From: Neonectria sp. B-13
Lineage: Eukaryota; Ascomycota; Sordariomycetes; Hypocreales; Nectriaceae
DNA length: 64,000 nt
Reading direction: 5' to 3'
Assembly (NCBI GenBank): GCA_002682825.1
Contig: NOKP01000001.1
Coordinates: 4,901,296 to 4,965,295 of the forward strand
Part shown: positions 10,250 to 21,849 of the stretch, one piece after another
Position numbering within the stretch: position 1 is the stretch's first letter
Layout: each line of letters begins with the position of its first letter
Translations under genes and position numbers: made by a program
Notes under the pieces: generated by a model
The model's database searches: none
Told to the model about the DNA's origin: nothing
Seen by the model: the letters and a program-made list of their open reading frames with translations, nothing else

Positions 10250-13200
10250 AACAGAAAGCCAAAAGGCACATGCGCCGAGCCTCGTCACTGACCCCGCCGT
10301 CGCCATGGATTCCCATGCCACTGCCATGCATCGCCGTCCCGTCTCGTCCGCCAATCCACCCGTCGCATCGAACTCCGGGCTCCGGGAACAGGCCCCTTTC
10401 CCTTCCATAACGCCCACGGCCCTTGGGATTATTAGTCCACCACACGAGATACGCGAGAAACAAGCCCCCGCCGCGTGCCCAGACGTCCATCGTTGGCCCG
10501 TTCGTCGATCGCCTCGCCTCGCCTCGCCTCGCCCTGCCTCGGCCCCTCCCCACCTCATGATGCTGAACGTCTCAAGTCTCAATCCACTCTGGCTGAGCTT
10601 CTAGCAACTCACATCCTCTCGCCGCTCACGAACCATCAAGCCACCGTCTCCATGTACTTATGCCATCGCCCACAAACAAAGCTGGCCGCTACGGCGCTGC
10701 GGCGCTATCCAACAACCGCTGCACCGCTAACTTAGACCAGCTACATGTCATCAGCCCCTCTTCTCACGAATCCTCCCACGAATCCTCTGTTTTCTCTCAC
10801 AAATATGTCTCGCTCCGCAGCCAGTCTGACCGTTTATTCTAGGTTCGCACCGGCCCTCGTCTCATAACTGTTCCAGTCCATGTTTCCAATAATATCCATT
10901 CGCCTTCGTATCATTGCCTTCGTCTTATTGTCATGTTTGTCAGCTTGTCCTGCGCCTCCGACGGACTGGCTCATCCAAGTTCCCTTTTGTACCTCCCGTC
11001 GGCGGTTGACTGCTACTATCATATCATGTACACTAGTTACGCTGAACTACTATGTACACGACTCGAGGGTCGGGGAGTAATCAGTATTCCTTGCAGCTAC
11101 TGGAAAGTGGCCGCGGTAGATCGCCTGCTAACTATTAAGTTGTCGACGGCGTCATGAGATTGACGACCTGTCACCGTCGCTATCAAAACACTTCGAGTCT
11201 GGCCTATCACATGAAACCTGGTTGCTGCCAATGCATACGTCTCGCCTCGGCCTAATCTCAAACCATACCATCGCCGGCTTGCCCTCCGCGCCGTTCGCTC
11301 GGCCTTCCGGCTTACTTACAGCCCACCGCCGCCGTCGCCGTCATCTCACCGGAAGTTCATCTCTTGTTGCGTGCTCTTGCTCACTGCCTTGCCTTTCACC
11401 CTCCAGCTCCTCCCCCAGCCTGCAGGCTCAAGGCTCGCTCCAAGCTGCAGGCCACCTACCCTGCCGAAAATAGATCAAGCCTGCTCCGGAAAACCGGGGC
11501 CTGCGTTGCATCATCCTGATGCTACATCCCTGTCTGGCTCCCTTTCGTCTCCAGCCAGAGCCATGCAGTCTTGTGATGCCTCGCCAGGCTCCGACGGCTT
11601 TACTGGGCAACGGGACCAATCATGTCCGCCCCAGCACAGCTCGTCTTCTGGGGTTCTGCTAAAGCTGCTTGGCACCGCAGGCTTGTGTCGGCCCCTGACC
11701 CCTGCTCGGCTGGCCTGACTGTTTGGACGCTATGCGCGTGGGCGCTATGTTCAGAGAGCGCGCCCTAGGCCCGCAGCCGAACCCCTCTTTCAGAACAAGT
11801 TCCATTGTTGCCGGCCTTTACCAGATACCGTAGGTGTTACTTGTAGACGGCGGTGTAATTCATGAGTCCCTCGTGCCAGTCTAGTTTCTGACAAGACGAG
11901 CAACGAGCTCGCGTCATCCTGTACGTATTATGAAGGAAAATGCTCTCGTCGTGGCTATCGCGCTTCCGTGAAGCGGCCGCTCCTCGTGAAAACGACTTAA
12001 ACAAGCCCCATCGTGTCTCGCCAGCCGGGGCATCATCCTCCGCCTGAGACACCATCAATGCCTACTGAAGACAGATACCACTGCGGCGGGCGGGGGATGC
12101 CGTGGCAGCGAGTCACCTTGTCGGCTTTGCGCCACGCCGAGGAGACATTGGTCCCAGACTCTAGCCCAGCCCTCGTCTAGCTTTGCTCATACGGGACAGA
12201 TGAGGTCAGACTGCAGTCAGGCTGTCTTGCCCATGGGCTCGCGTCCTTCCGAGCTTTCGTCCTCTTCCTCTCCATCCCCGAATGTCTTGCACTTCTGGCT
12301 TCTCTGCTCCTCAGGTGCATGTTGGACGCTAATCGCGACCCCGTGAGCCTTTCCCAGACGCGCCGCGCTTTCGTGCTTCTCGAGACTCTGGGAGGGTCAC
12401 TTCGTAAACATCCTGGGTCTAGCAGACAAACCAGCGTCATGGACTTCCCGATCCAGCACCCTGCCGCAGTCCTCGCCGTCACATGGATCGAGACCGGGCC
12501 CCAGAACGCTGCTCACCGGCCGCATCCACGCCAGTGTGAGATACCTATTACCAATGACCATATTCCCGGACGGGAATGGTAGGTAAGTTGGTCAAATAGG
12601 TAATTAGGCAGCTGGGAAACGAAGTCGAATACCTAAAACCACGCCAGAGTCCAGATAGTGCTGTCGTTAGGTAGGACAAGAACAAGACACATGCGTCTTG
12701 CTGCAGCCCCTGCTCCACAGCCGCCCCTCAAACCGGCCGGGGATACTGCAGCGCGCCGTGGCCAGCCAAACACAATCTCTCTAAGCCGCTCTTATGCCTC
12801 TTGTCACCGGCGTCTGCATCTAACAAGTCTCCCGTCGTTGGCCGTCAAACGCCAACCCGATGCCGACTGGTGCGCGTCACTTCCAAGCGGGTCTTTCAGG
12901 ACCTTGACAAGGTAACACGGATGGATCTCTCTTGTCCTTTGGGGACACACATCTAGACATCGCGATTGCCGACACCGTCTCATCGTCTCATCGTCCCTTC
13001 GACTTCGACCATGGATGTGTGGAGGTAATGCCAAGCCTAGACCAGAGAGACGCCCGTCCTAAACAACGCACAGCAGCTCACGAGCTGGTGTGTCATGGGA
13101 ATAACCAGCGGCAAGAAGGAGCGTCGTCTCCCTCCGAACGCCCATCAAATCAGGGTTGGCCCAACACTGGTCCAGATTTCTCTCTTTCCGAATGGCCTCG

Positions 13201-13587
13201 GTGCCAAAGTTGCCCTTCCGCCATTCCGTTAGATTTGAAAACAGGCTGCAGGGATCTTCGCGACTGTAACGGCGGACCTAAGCTCGCGGCCAAGATCGCC
13301 CCTCCCGTGATTGGCCTTCTTGGAACCCTGGCCGTCGGTGACATGAATTCCACCGCCACAGCTGAAACCCGGACCTTTAATATTGGATCCCAGCATGAAG
13401 AGCCATCCGAAAGAGGGAGCTTGCCGAGGATGACAATCAATGAAAACCCTAGGAGGAAGCCATGAATCTGGAGAGCGTGTCAAGCTAAGCCCGGTTTACC
13501 GTGTCCAAGTAGATCACTTGCACCGACCGGACCGTGATATATGGAACCCGGGCCTGTCCGGAAGTTAATGTAACAGCTTGTTCAACC

Positions 13588-13631
13588 AAGCGTCTTCTCT
13601 CAGTTAAGAACTTTCTCAGCAGAAGACGCTT
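13588..13631. repeat. Perfect 11-bp inverted repeat with 22-nt loop
   Basis: AAGCGTCTTCT at 13588-13598 is exactly complementary to AGAAGACGCTT at 13621-13631. It could fold as a hairpin in DNA or RNA. Nothing around it shows a promoter, and it is not placed as a terminator of any recognised gene. Confidence 0.6.
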
Positions 13632-15882
13632 CTGAAAAGATTGCGATAACTAATGTGTAACGTGAACCCAAACTTGCCCCAATGATAGGGACGTGACCCG
13701 TTGTAGGTTCCCTGAGTTCCGATTGTCCCTCCCACTGTGGGCTTTCAAGATCCCGGGACCGTCTACCCCGGCCGTTGGGTTCTTCGTGGCTTCTGTGAGT
13801 AGCGGACTAGGCACAGTCCTCAGCAGGGTTTATTTGTCAAGGTCCATGTGACTATATGTTCGGCTTCAAAGAAGACAATGCAAGTCATAACCACTTGCAG
13901 TTACGCGACGGGAGGAGTCACTCCCGGGGAAGTTGAGGAGGTGGTGTTCAAGTTCCAGACTTGCGTCCGCGAATGGCTCAAGGGCCGTTTGGACAAGTTT
14001 GGACGGAGGGTATGCATGGCCTCCCTGCTTGCCATGTCGCCTCATGGTCCTTAGAAGGGGCTAATATCCGCCTCTCTATTGGTTTCTGCACTTGCATGCA
14101 TCATGAGGTCGGCAGAGAAGCCCACCATCAACGCGCAACTGGGTCTACTAGTCCACACCACTGCACGTCCGTTGGACAGTTGCCTCCGAATGGGCCGGGT
14201 CGCTAAAGCCTGGTTACAGTAGCCGGTCGGAATGCAGTCACAACTGGTAATGGAGTAGCTGCGAGAGATCTGACGCCGCGTCCCGCCTAGATAGAGAGGG
14301 TCGCTCGTTCTGCATCTAGGCTGCGGGCGCTATTCCTGAAACATATACTTGCAGCACCGACCAACCTGCCCGAAGGTGTCACTGCCGCAGTTTTGGGCCT
14401 GGGATCAGGCGGCAAGCGTAGCATATCGCATTGTCTGGAATGCATCCTGCCAGATCGAACTGCAGAGTCGGTCACGTTGAGAATGTTGTCCGTCGTCTAA
14501 AGAGGGTCTTAGATCGCCAAGCTGCGTTGAAGATGCAAGGTCCCTTGGGCTTGTTTGACCCCATCACATTGGAAAGGATGAATCATGTAGTCAAGACATG
14601 ACCCATCAAATTCTTGGCAACATAACCACGAGCAGTTATGGCGCACTTGCCACCGCCCTTTTCACAGTGTTAAACCTGCAAGCTCAAGGATCGATGCCTC
14701 GTAAAGCTCTCATCAGCTGCACAAATCCGGATACTTGCTAATTTTAGGTCTGTCCAGACTCTAGCGGACTCTATCAAGAACGTTCGGACCAAGCCGTATC
14801 CGATGAGAGATGAAAGCCATCATCGGTAAAGAGTGCTGGCCGTGCCCACTCTGTTGGTGACATTAGAGGCGGAGAAACAGCTGCTCCGTCGCTTTCATCA
14901 CACCGACATCCTGTTGCCTCCCATTAAGGTTCCGACGACGAGTGGTGCGTGTGATGTCGCGACACGATACCGCTCAGACATATCGGAGGAGGTCGGCTTG
15001 CGTTGCAGGGCGGCTTGGTGAGCTCGGGTATGCGCTTCGCCACAATGGACTTGGCCATGATCTCAGAGATCCTCGATACCCGGGCATTATAACAACTGGT
15101 GGTCATAGAACGCGTCACCACAGGTCGTAAATATGACCTGTTTAGTGTTCCCCGCTATCCTCCGCTTGGGGAAGGGCACTGCCAGGCAGGTTTCTCGACC
15201 ACCTTGATTGTGGTCAAGACTCGAGGGAGCTTGGCTCGAAGTTCCGATCATAAAGTTGTAAGCCCTAGATGGATGTGCAACGTCAGCAAGAATCTCACGT
15301 TGGTCTGCGGTACAATCAATCGAAACCTCAGGCCCATGTACTCGATTGTTGTGCTAAACTTCTCGTTGCCGACTTGTCAGGACAACCCTTGAAAGCTGTG
15401 TTAAATCAAGACGAGGGTCAACTTGGAATATCCTGAGCATGCAAGAGAAGTGGTAGCAATCATGATCTTCTAGAAAACTTTCACCTTTGTACTTGCTATG
15501 ATCGATTGTTCTCACCCAAGAGGAATGATTGAGAGAATGAAGGTCTGACGTTGATCCTCAGTGTGCGATTGGGTGATATCACGTGATTGCAGCCTCATGA
15601 TCATGTGACATGGAATGAAATCGTTCAGAACGACCAAGTCAAGCTCCATTTCAAAGCAAGGGAAAGAAATTTATCAGCTCGAGAGGGATCGCCATTTAAT
15701 CCAGCCAATGCCTTCCTTTTCAAAGTCGACCGAGTGTTGAAAGTCAAGCTCAGCCTGGAAAATAAATCCCGTATCGATAAGACACGAACGTACTAGCTGC
15801 TTTCATTCAAGCTGAACGACATTCTCTTCACCATCTGCAAATCAGGTCAACATCAACAACTGAGGAAGGAGAGTCAGCCAAC

Positions 15883-18800
15883 ATGACAAGCCTGAAAAGA
15901 GCCCAGGATTCAGACGCCCTGGCGTCGAACATCTCGAGCAAGGTCTACGTCCGCTCGACTCGAAGTGGCAAGGTCCAGAAAATTGTGAGAGAGGTTTACC
16001 TCCGAACCGACATTCCATGCTCCTCCAAGCTCTGCAGAGCCTGTCTTCAGGATGCACCGAGGAACTCGGTCCAAGAAGGTGAGATCCATGGGCCGCCTAC
16101 TTTGATTACAGCCAGTTAATAGGTTTCTAGTCCAGCCTTTTGTCCTCTCGGACAAGCCTGCAGGCACAAAGACTTTCCCGCAAGGCCATTACCTGGTTCC
16201 CGACACTAACGCTTTGTTGAATGCCATGGATCTCTTTGAGCAGAGCTCAAGTTTCTATGATGTGGTTATTCTACAGACGGTTCTAGAGGAGCTACGAAAC
16301 CGATCACTACCCCTCTACAACCGTTTAGTAGGTTTGACGAAGAGCGAGGACAAGAGATTCTACGTCTTTTTCAACGATTTTCGACTAGAAACCTTCGTTC
16401 GACGCGAGCCTAACGAGTCAGTGAATGACCGAAATGACCGGGCTGTTCGACTGGCAGTGAAGTGGTATGGGGAGCACCTAGCTCAAACGAAGGCAAAGAA
16501 GGTCCCTGCAGTAGTGATGCTCAGCGATGACCAAGACAACCTCCGAAAAGCCAAGGTGGATGGTATCCATGCATTATCTCTCCGGGACTATGTTGGTGGA
16601 CTTGAGGATGGTGAAAGACTCCTCGACATGGTGGCAGAGTCACAGAGCCAAGGCGGTTTCAAGAAATTGAGCCAGATGCTTTATCCTGAATACTTCAGCT
16701 TGTCCAAGATGATGACAGGTGTGAAGGCTGGGTTGATGCATCAAGGCGTATTCAACGTCTCCCCATACAACTATCTTGAGGGCTCTATCAAGGTTCCAGC
16801 ATTTCCCAAACCTCTGCTCATCCTAGGACGCGAGAACATCAATCGTGCCGTCGACGGTGATGTTGTGGTTGTTGAAGTTCTCCCACAAGACCAGTGGAAG
16901 GAGCCGTCGACAAAGATCATTGAGGAGGACGCGATCACTAGAAACGAGAACGCAGATGCTGAGGAAGGCCAAGATTTGGTATCTGAAAAGGAGCGGAAGG
17001 CACTGCAGGAACAGGTGAAGAAGACACAGAAGAGCACTTCGGAAAGTCGCCCACAGCCAACAGCCAGGGTTATCGGTGTCATCAAGCGGAATTGGCGCCA
17101 GTACGTTGGTCATATCGATCCCTCGTCTGCCAGTAAGGCATCGGGGCAAGGCCGCAAGCAAGACAATGTCTTCCTTATCCCTATGGACAAGAAGATTCCC
17201 AAGATTCGTCTACGCACCAGACAAGTGTCTGAGCTCCTCGGTAAGCGGCTCTTGGTCACCATGGATGCCTGGGACCGTGACTCAAGACACCCGGTTGGAC
17301 ATTTCGTACGATCACTGGGAGAGTTGGAGAGCAAGGCGGCCGAGACCGAGGCTCTACTCCTCGAATGGGACGTTCAGTATCGGCCATTCCCCAAGACAGT
17401 TCTCGATTGTCTTCCGAAGGAGGGCCATGACTGGGTAGTGCCGGCTAGCATAGAGGATCCCGGGTGGAGAGACCGAGAGGATCTCAGAGGACTTCTCATT
17501 TGCAGTATTGATCCCATCGGCTGCCAGGATATTGACGACGCACTTCACGCCAAGAAACTCCCCAACGGAAACTTCGAAGTGGGTGTCCACATCGCAGACG
17601 TCTCGAATTTCGTCAAGCCTGCCAATTCCATGGATACGGAGGCGAGCATCCGCGGTACCACTGTCTACTTGGTCGATAAACGTATCGACATGCTTCCGCC
17701 TCTTCTTGGAACGGATCTCTGCTCTCTGAAGCCATACGTGGAGCGCTATGCGTTCTCCGTGCTCTGGGAATTGAACGAAAATGCCGATATCCTCAGCGTT
17801 CGTTTCACAAAATCCGTTATCAAGTCTCGTGAAGCATTCAGCTACGAACAAGCCCAGCTCAGAATCGACGACCAGTCTCAGCAGGATGACCTCACCAAGG
17901 GAATGCGTATGCTGCTCGCGCTATCCAAGAAGCTGAAGAAAAAGCGAATGGATGCCGGTGCTCTCAGCCTCTCATCCCCCGAAGTCAAGGTCCAGACCGA
18001 GTCCGAGTCGTCTGACCCCATTGACGTCAAGACGAAGGAGCTCCTCGACACCAACTCCCTTGTCGAAGAGTTCATGCTTTTCGCCAACGTCAGCGTCGCC
18101 GCCAAGATCTACGATGCTTTCCCCCAGACGGCCATCCTCCGTCGCCACGGTGCTCCTCCCAAAACCAACTTCGACGAGCTTTCCAACCAGCTGCGCACCA
18201 AGCGCGGCCTGGAACTGCGCACCGACTCGAGCAAGGCCCTCGCCGACTCTCTTGATCAGTGCGTCGACGAGGCAGATCCCTTCTTCAATACGCTGGTGCG
18301 CATCATGGCCACCCGCTGCATGATGAGCGCCGAGTACTTCTGCTCGGGCACCCAGGCATACCCGGAGTTCCGTCACTACGGTCTCGCGTCTGAGATCTAC
18401 ACTCACTTCACTTCCCCCATCCGTCGTTACGCCGACCTGCTCGCTCACCGTCAGCTCGCGGCCGCCATTGGTTACGAGGCCATTCACCCGACAGTCCGCA
18501 GCCGCGGCCGTCTCGAGGCCGTCTGCAAGAACATCAACGTGCGCCATCGCAACGCGCAGATGGCGGGCCGTGCCAGTATCGCGTACTACGTCGGCCAGGC
18601 ACTCAAGGGCAAGGTCGCCGAGGAGGAGGCATTTGTCATGAAGATCTTCAGCAACGGTTTCGTGGTCTTAGTCCCGCGATTCGGCATCGAGGGTCTTATT
18701 CGCCTCCGCGATCTCGCCGAGACCGAGCCTGAGGCGGATTTCGATGCCGAGACATACACGCTGACGACGAAGGGCAGCCGGGAGGTTAAGGTGGAGTTGT

Positions 18801-18886
18801 TCCAAAAGGTCAAGGTTAGGGTCCATGACGAGAAGGATGAGATGACGGGCAAGCGCGGCGTCAAGATGGAGTTGATTGAGGCGTAG
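15883..18886 (+). CDS. DIS3: DIS3/RRP44, catalytic ribonuclease of the RNA exosome
   Basis: Model: exon 1 15883-16078, exon 2 16131-18886, 52-nt intron, 983 aa, close to the usual length near 1,000. The protein is the 3'-5' exonuclease and endonuclease of the exosome, degrading and trimming rRNA, tRNA, mRNA and non-coding transcripts. Visible are the N-terminal CR3 cysteine motif (CSSKLCRAC, about residues 46-55), a PIN endonuclease domain with Asp90 (VPDTN) and Glu119 (VLEEL), cold-shock/OB regions, and the RNB exonuclease core IDPIGCQDIDDA with Asp526, Asp532, Asp534 and Asp535, the full catalytic set known from yeast Rrp44. An S1 domain ends the protein. Both nuclease sites look intact. 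The intron falls between the CR3 motif and the PIN domain. It converges with the GTPase gene, with 205 bp between the stops. Confidence 0.97.
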
Positions 18887-19091
18887 ATTCATCCCAAAGT
18901 CGATAGCAGATGTACGGCGGTTGGCAAGCAATCTACGAGCAAGACAAGATAGGAGTTAGGAAATAGAATGTTTTATGAAGGTATATGCACGGTCTAATCC
19001 GTATTACCAGCCAACCTTGAAACGCCAAACTATCCTATGAACAATTCATGTACCATCCGTCATTTTTTCGAAGCACAAACTTGTTCCTCCC

Positions 19092-20809
19092 TCACTGCTC
19101 CATAGCATCCACATTGCCAGCGTTGTCATCGCCCCACAGGCCCTCGAGCTTGAACTCGGCTGCCCACTCGGTGACAATCTCCTTCCGATCAGCCGCAACC
19201 TCGTCCTCGCCCGCGTTCTTCAGGGCGGGCTTGGCCGAGGCAGTGCCAACCTCCACAGCCAGGACAGGAGGCTCGACCCAGCCCTGGATGCGGCCATCGC
19301 GCCAGTCTGTCACGACCGTCATGGCGGCGGCGTTGAGGTTGGGGATACCGCCCTTGCCGATGCGGCCACGCTTGCGAGCGACCTGGACGAGGAAGTCGGT
19401 TGTGGTGTCGCCGTCGACCCGGCTGGGCAGGAGTGCGGGGATGTCATAGACGTTGGTGAGCTTCTGCATGAGTTCGGGAGATGTGCCGAGGCGCTTAAGG
19501 AGGAGGGAGACGGCCGGGACAGGGTCGTCGATCTGCTTAGGCGGGACGGCGTTGAGGAGAATGAGATGAGCATGCGCCTCAGTGGCGTTCTTCAGGGACA
19601 CGAGGCCGCCAGACTGGGTCGAGGAGGATGACGGGAAGACGACACCGGGCGAGTCCAGGAGCTTGAGCTTGCTGTCGATCTTGACGGATCGGATGCTTGT
19701 GGTGACGCCAGCCTCTGCGCCAGCAGGGCAGGCCTTGGAAGAGTTGCTGCTGCCCTTTCCGCTCATCCTCGAGAGAAGGGCGTTGATAACGGAGCTCTTT
19801 CCCACGTTGGGGTATCCGATGACACCGACAGACACGGCGCGCTTCAGCTGGCGAGTGGCCGCGAAACTCTTCAGGGCCTTGAAGAGAGTAGCGGATGTGC
19901 TCTGGACAGTGATGTCGCGGTGGTTGAAAGTGTGGGCGTTGGAGGCGGCGTTGGAGGCCCTGAGGGGGAGGGTGGGAAAGTAGCGACGAAGATAGACGAG
20001 CCAGTCTCGCAGGACCTTGGGGGGGATCAGATCGACCTTGTTGAGGATCAGGATGAGCCTCTTGCCATCGGATGCGGCAGCCATGATACTGCGCTCGACC
20101 TCGCGCGAGCGAGTAGCCTCGGGGTCTCGAGCGTCGAGGACGTAGAGGACGACGTCGGCTTGCTCGACAACATTCTTGAAGACCTTGTCGTAGGTTTTCC
20201 GCGAAGAGGCCTGTCCAATAGACATCTCACCGCCGCGGTCGTTGTCAGCGTCGCTGTCATCGTCGTCCATCTCCTCGTCCTCGCCCAGTTCCTTGTCATA
20301 CTTGGCAGCAGCAGCGCGGGCGCTGGCAATGAGGGCGGCCATGGGGTTCGACTCGTCAACCTCGTCGTCTTCGTCCATGTCGCCGTCATCCAGGTCGTCG
20401 AAATCGTTGTCCTCGGGGTTGACATCCACCATGACCTGCTCGTCTTTGGCGACGCCCGTCCTGGCGGCCTTGGCCATTTCCTTTCTCTTCTTGGTCTCCT
20501 CGGCCTTCTTTAGGCGCTTCTCCTCGATCTCCTGGAGTATCTTCTCCTTGTAAGGGAAAAGGTTAGGGATTCCAGGGTCCTTCTTGAGTTTTGTTCGCCA
20601 TTCCGGGCTCTTCTTTGCGAGCTTGCGCTCCTTCCTTTGCTTGGCCACGGACGCCTTCTCGATCTTGTGGCGAAGACGAGTGGTCCCGCGCTTGGACTTG
20701 GGTTCTGCACCAGCGGGTTAGTCTCTGACGAGCATCACAACATGGGATTGAAGTTGGATTTCAAGGACGATTGTAACATACTCTTGGGTTTGTTGATTGA
20801 GCCGGCCAT
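19092..20809 (-). CDS. Nucleolar circularly permuted GTPase (Grn1/Nug1, nucleostemin family)
   Basis: Model: exon 1 20809-20782, exon 2 20704-19092, 77-nt intron with GTATGT donor and CTAAC branch point, 546 aa. The family acts in nucleolar assembly and export of the 60S ribosomal subunit. The first 65 residues are very Lys/Arg-rich (KPKSKRGTTRLRHKIEK, then KQRKERKLAKK), a nucleolar and RNA-binding type of N-terminus. An acidic stretch follows at about 105-165. The GTPase motifs appear in permuted order: G4 NKVD at 231-234, G1 GYPNVGKSS near 307-315, G3 DSPG at 360-363, the hallmark of the YlqF/YawG group. Grn1 (fission yeast) and Nug1 (budding yeast) are the likely counterparts; I do not choose between the names. 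Confidence 0.92.
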
Positions 20810-21849
20810 TGTAGTTCAGTTTGCGTGAAGATATCGGCTTGACTGGACCGGATACCTAGGTAGAACCCAATTTTCGGGGAGGGTAAAAAATTAAGTGGGA
20901 TGTCGATTCTGCCGGATCTTTTTCTTACACCGCTTTTCCGGCTACCCCACCTTGGCGCCGGTTTTTCTGAGAAGTGGAAGGTACCCACCCAGCCACTCGA
21001 CGAGATCTGAGTTATCGGCATATTCGAACTTGGAACAAGGTACGGAGTACGCAACCAGCCAACGTGCTTCTTATGCAGCGGCTTGTTTGTTCTGAAGTAG
21101 AGACAATGAAGAGAAATCTGCGAATTGATTGGATCGTTTGGTAAACCTCTCCTTATTGAAATATTGCGAGCTTCAAGTAGTAGTCCTTAGACCAAATCAC
21201 ATTCATCAATGCTCTTGGCTTATTCGCGTACCCAGGTTCGGGTTTCCAAGCATGCCATGTCTCCAACTTGTAGGTCTCATTATTTGGTACCTGAAAATAA
21301 ATCATCCATCGGAGTCTTGCGGAATCAACCCAATCTTTGAGCTTTATGATCGAGCTTCTTTCACGATAAGCCGGGAAGGACTCAAACCCGAGACCCGAGA
21401 CCCGAGAATTTAGTGCAGGACCGACTGGCTTTCACCGGGAGCAACGAGCACCGCTACGTCGCTATCTTTGAATTGGCCATGATAGCAACGTCTTCAGTGC
21501 CCCGGGATCGGATATTCCACTGACTCAGAGTGCGATGCCGCGTGTCAGCCTGTACCGTGATTCGTGATGTCGTCGAGGCTTGTAAGCCGGGCACCACGTC
21601 GCAAGGATTAAGGTGACAGCTCGGTGGCTGTCATCCCGATCTACGAATAGCATCCCCCATAGGCGTCCTACGACTGGCAATTGCATGACACGCAGGGCGT
21701 GTTCTAGAGCGATGTCGGATCCGGACCTGGCGTCGCTGGCCTACGGCAGAGTACTTAAACCCGGCATCATCTTATGTTTCATCAGCGAATCCGCAAACCA
21801 ATTCGCGAACCCGGCCTAGCACTCGTTCCTCGTCAATTGTCTCTCCAAC
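20810..21849. other. Divergent intergenic region between the GTPase and aminotransferase genes
   Basis: This 1.04-kb region should contain both promoters. No gene was seen. A 7-bp tandem array lies at 21386-21406. No ATG occurs on the - strand for about 210 bp upstream of the GTPase start. Confidence 0.6.
21386..21406. repeat. 7-bp tandem array, three copies (ACCCGAG)
   Basis: Three perfect consecutive copies of ACCCGAG. Confidence 0.9.

Larger units (their letters stand above)
7142..15882. other. Long gene-poor interval, no recognisable protein gene
   Basis: Over 8.7 kb no open frame resembles a known protein and no convincing exon chain was found. There is no strong AT bias or TpA excess of the kind left by RIP, and no terminal repeats. 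The notable content is a pyrimidine-rich tract with CA, CCCCGT and GA repeats at 9.9-10.3 kb and a short perfect inverted repeat near 13.6 kb. The interval presumably contains the DIS3 promoter near its right end and the gene A transcription start near its left end. A fast-evolving or non-coding gene could be hidden here. Confidence 0.5.

Noticed and set aside
9783..10604. A 273-codon frame on the + strand containing Thr-His repeats
   Set aside because: It begins with TTG and runs through the CA and CCCCGT microsatellites. Only the downstream ATG at 10304 is worth noting.
7142..15882. RIP-degraded transposon or a cryptic biosynthetic cluster
   Set aside because: There is no strong AT shift, no TpA excess, no terminal repeats, and no remnant of transposase, polymerase, synthase or transporter motifs.
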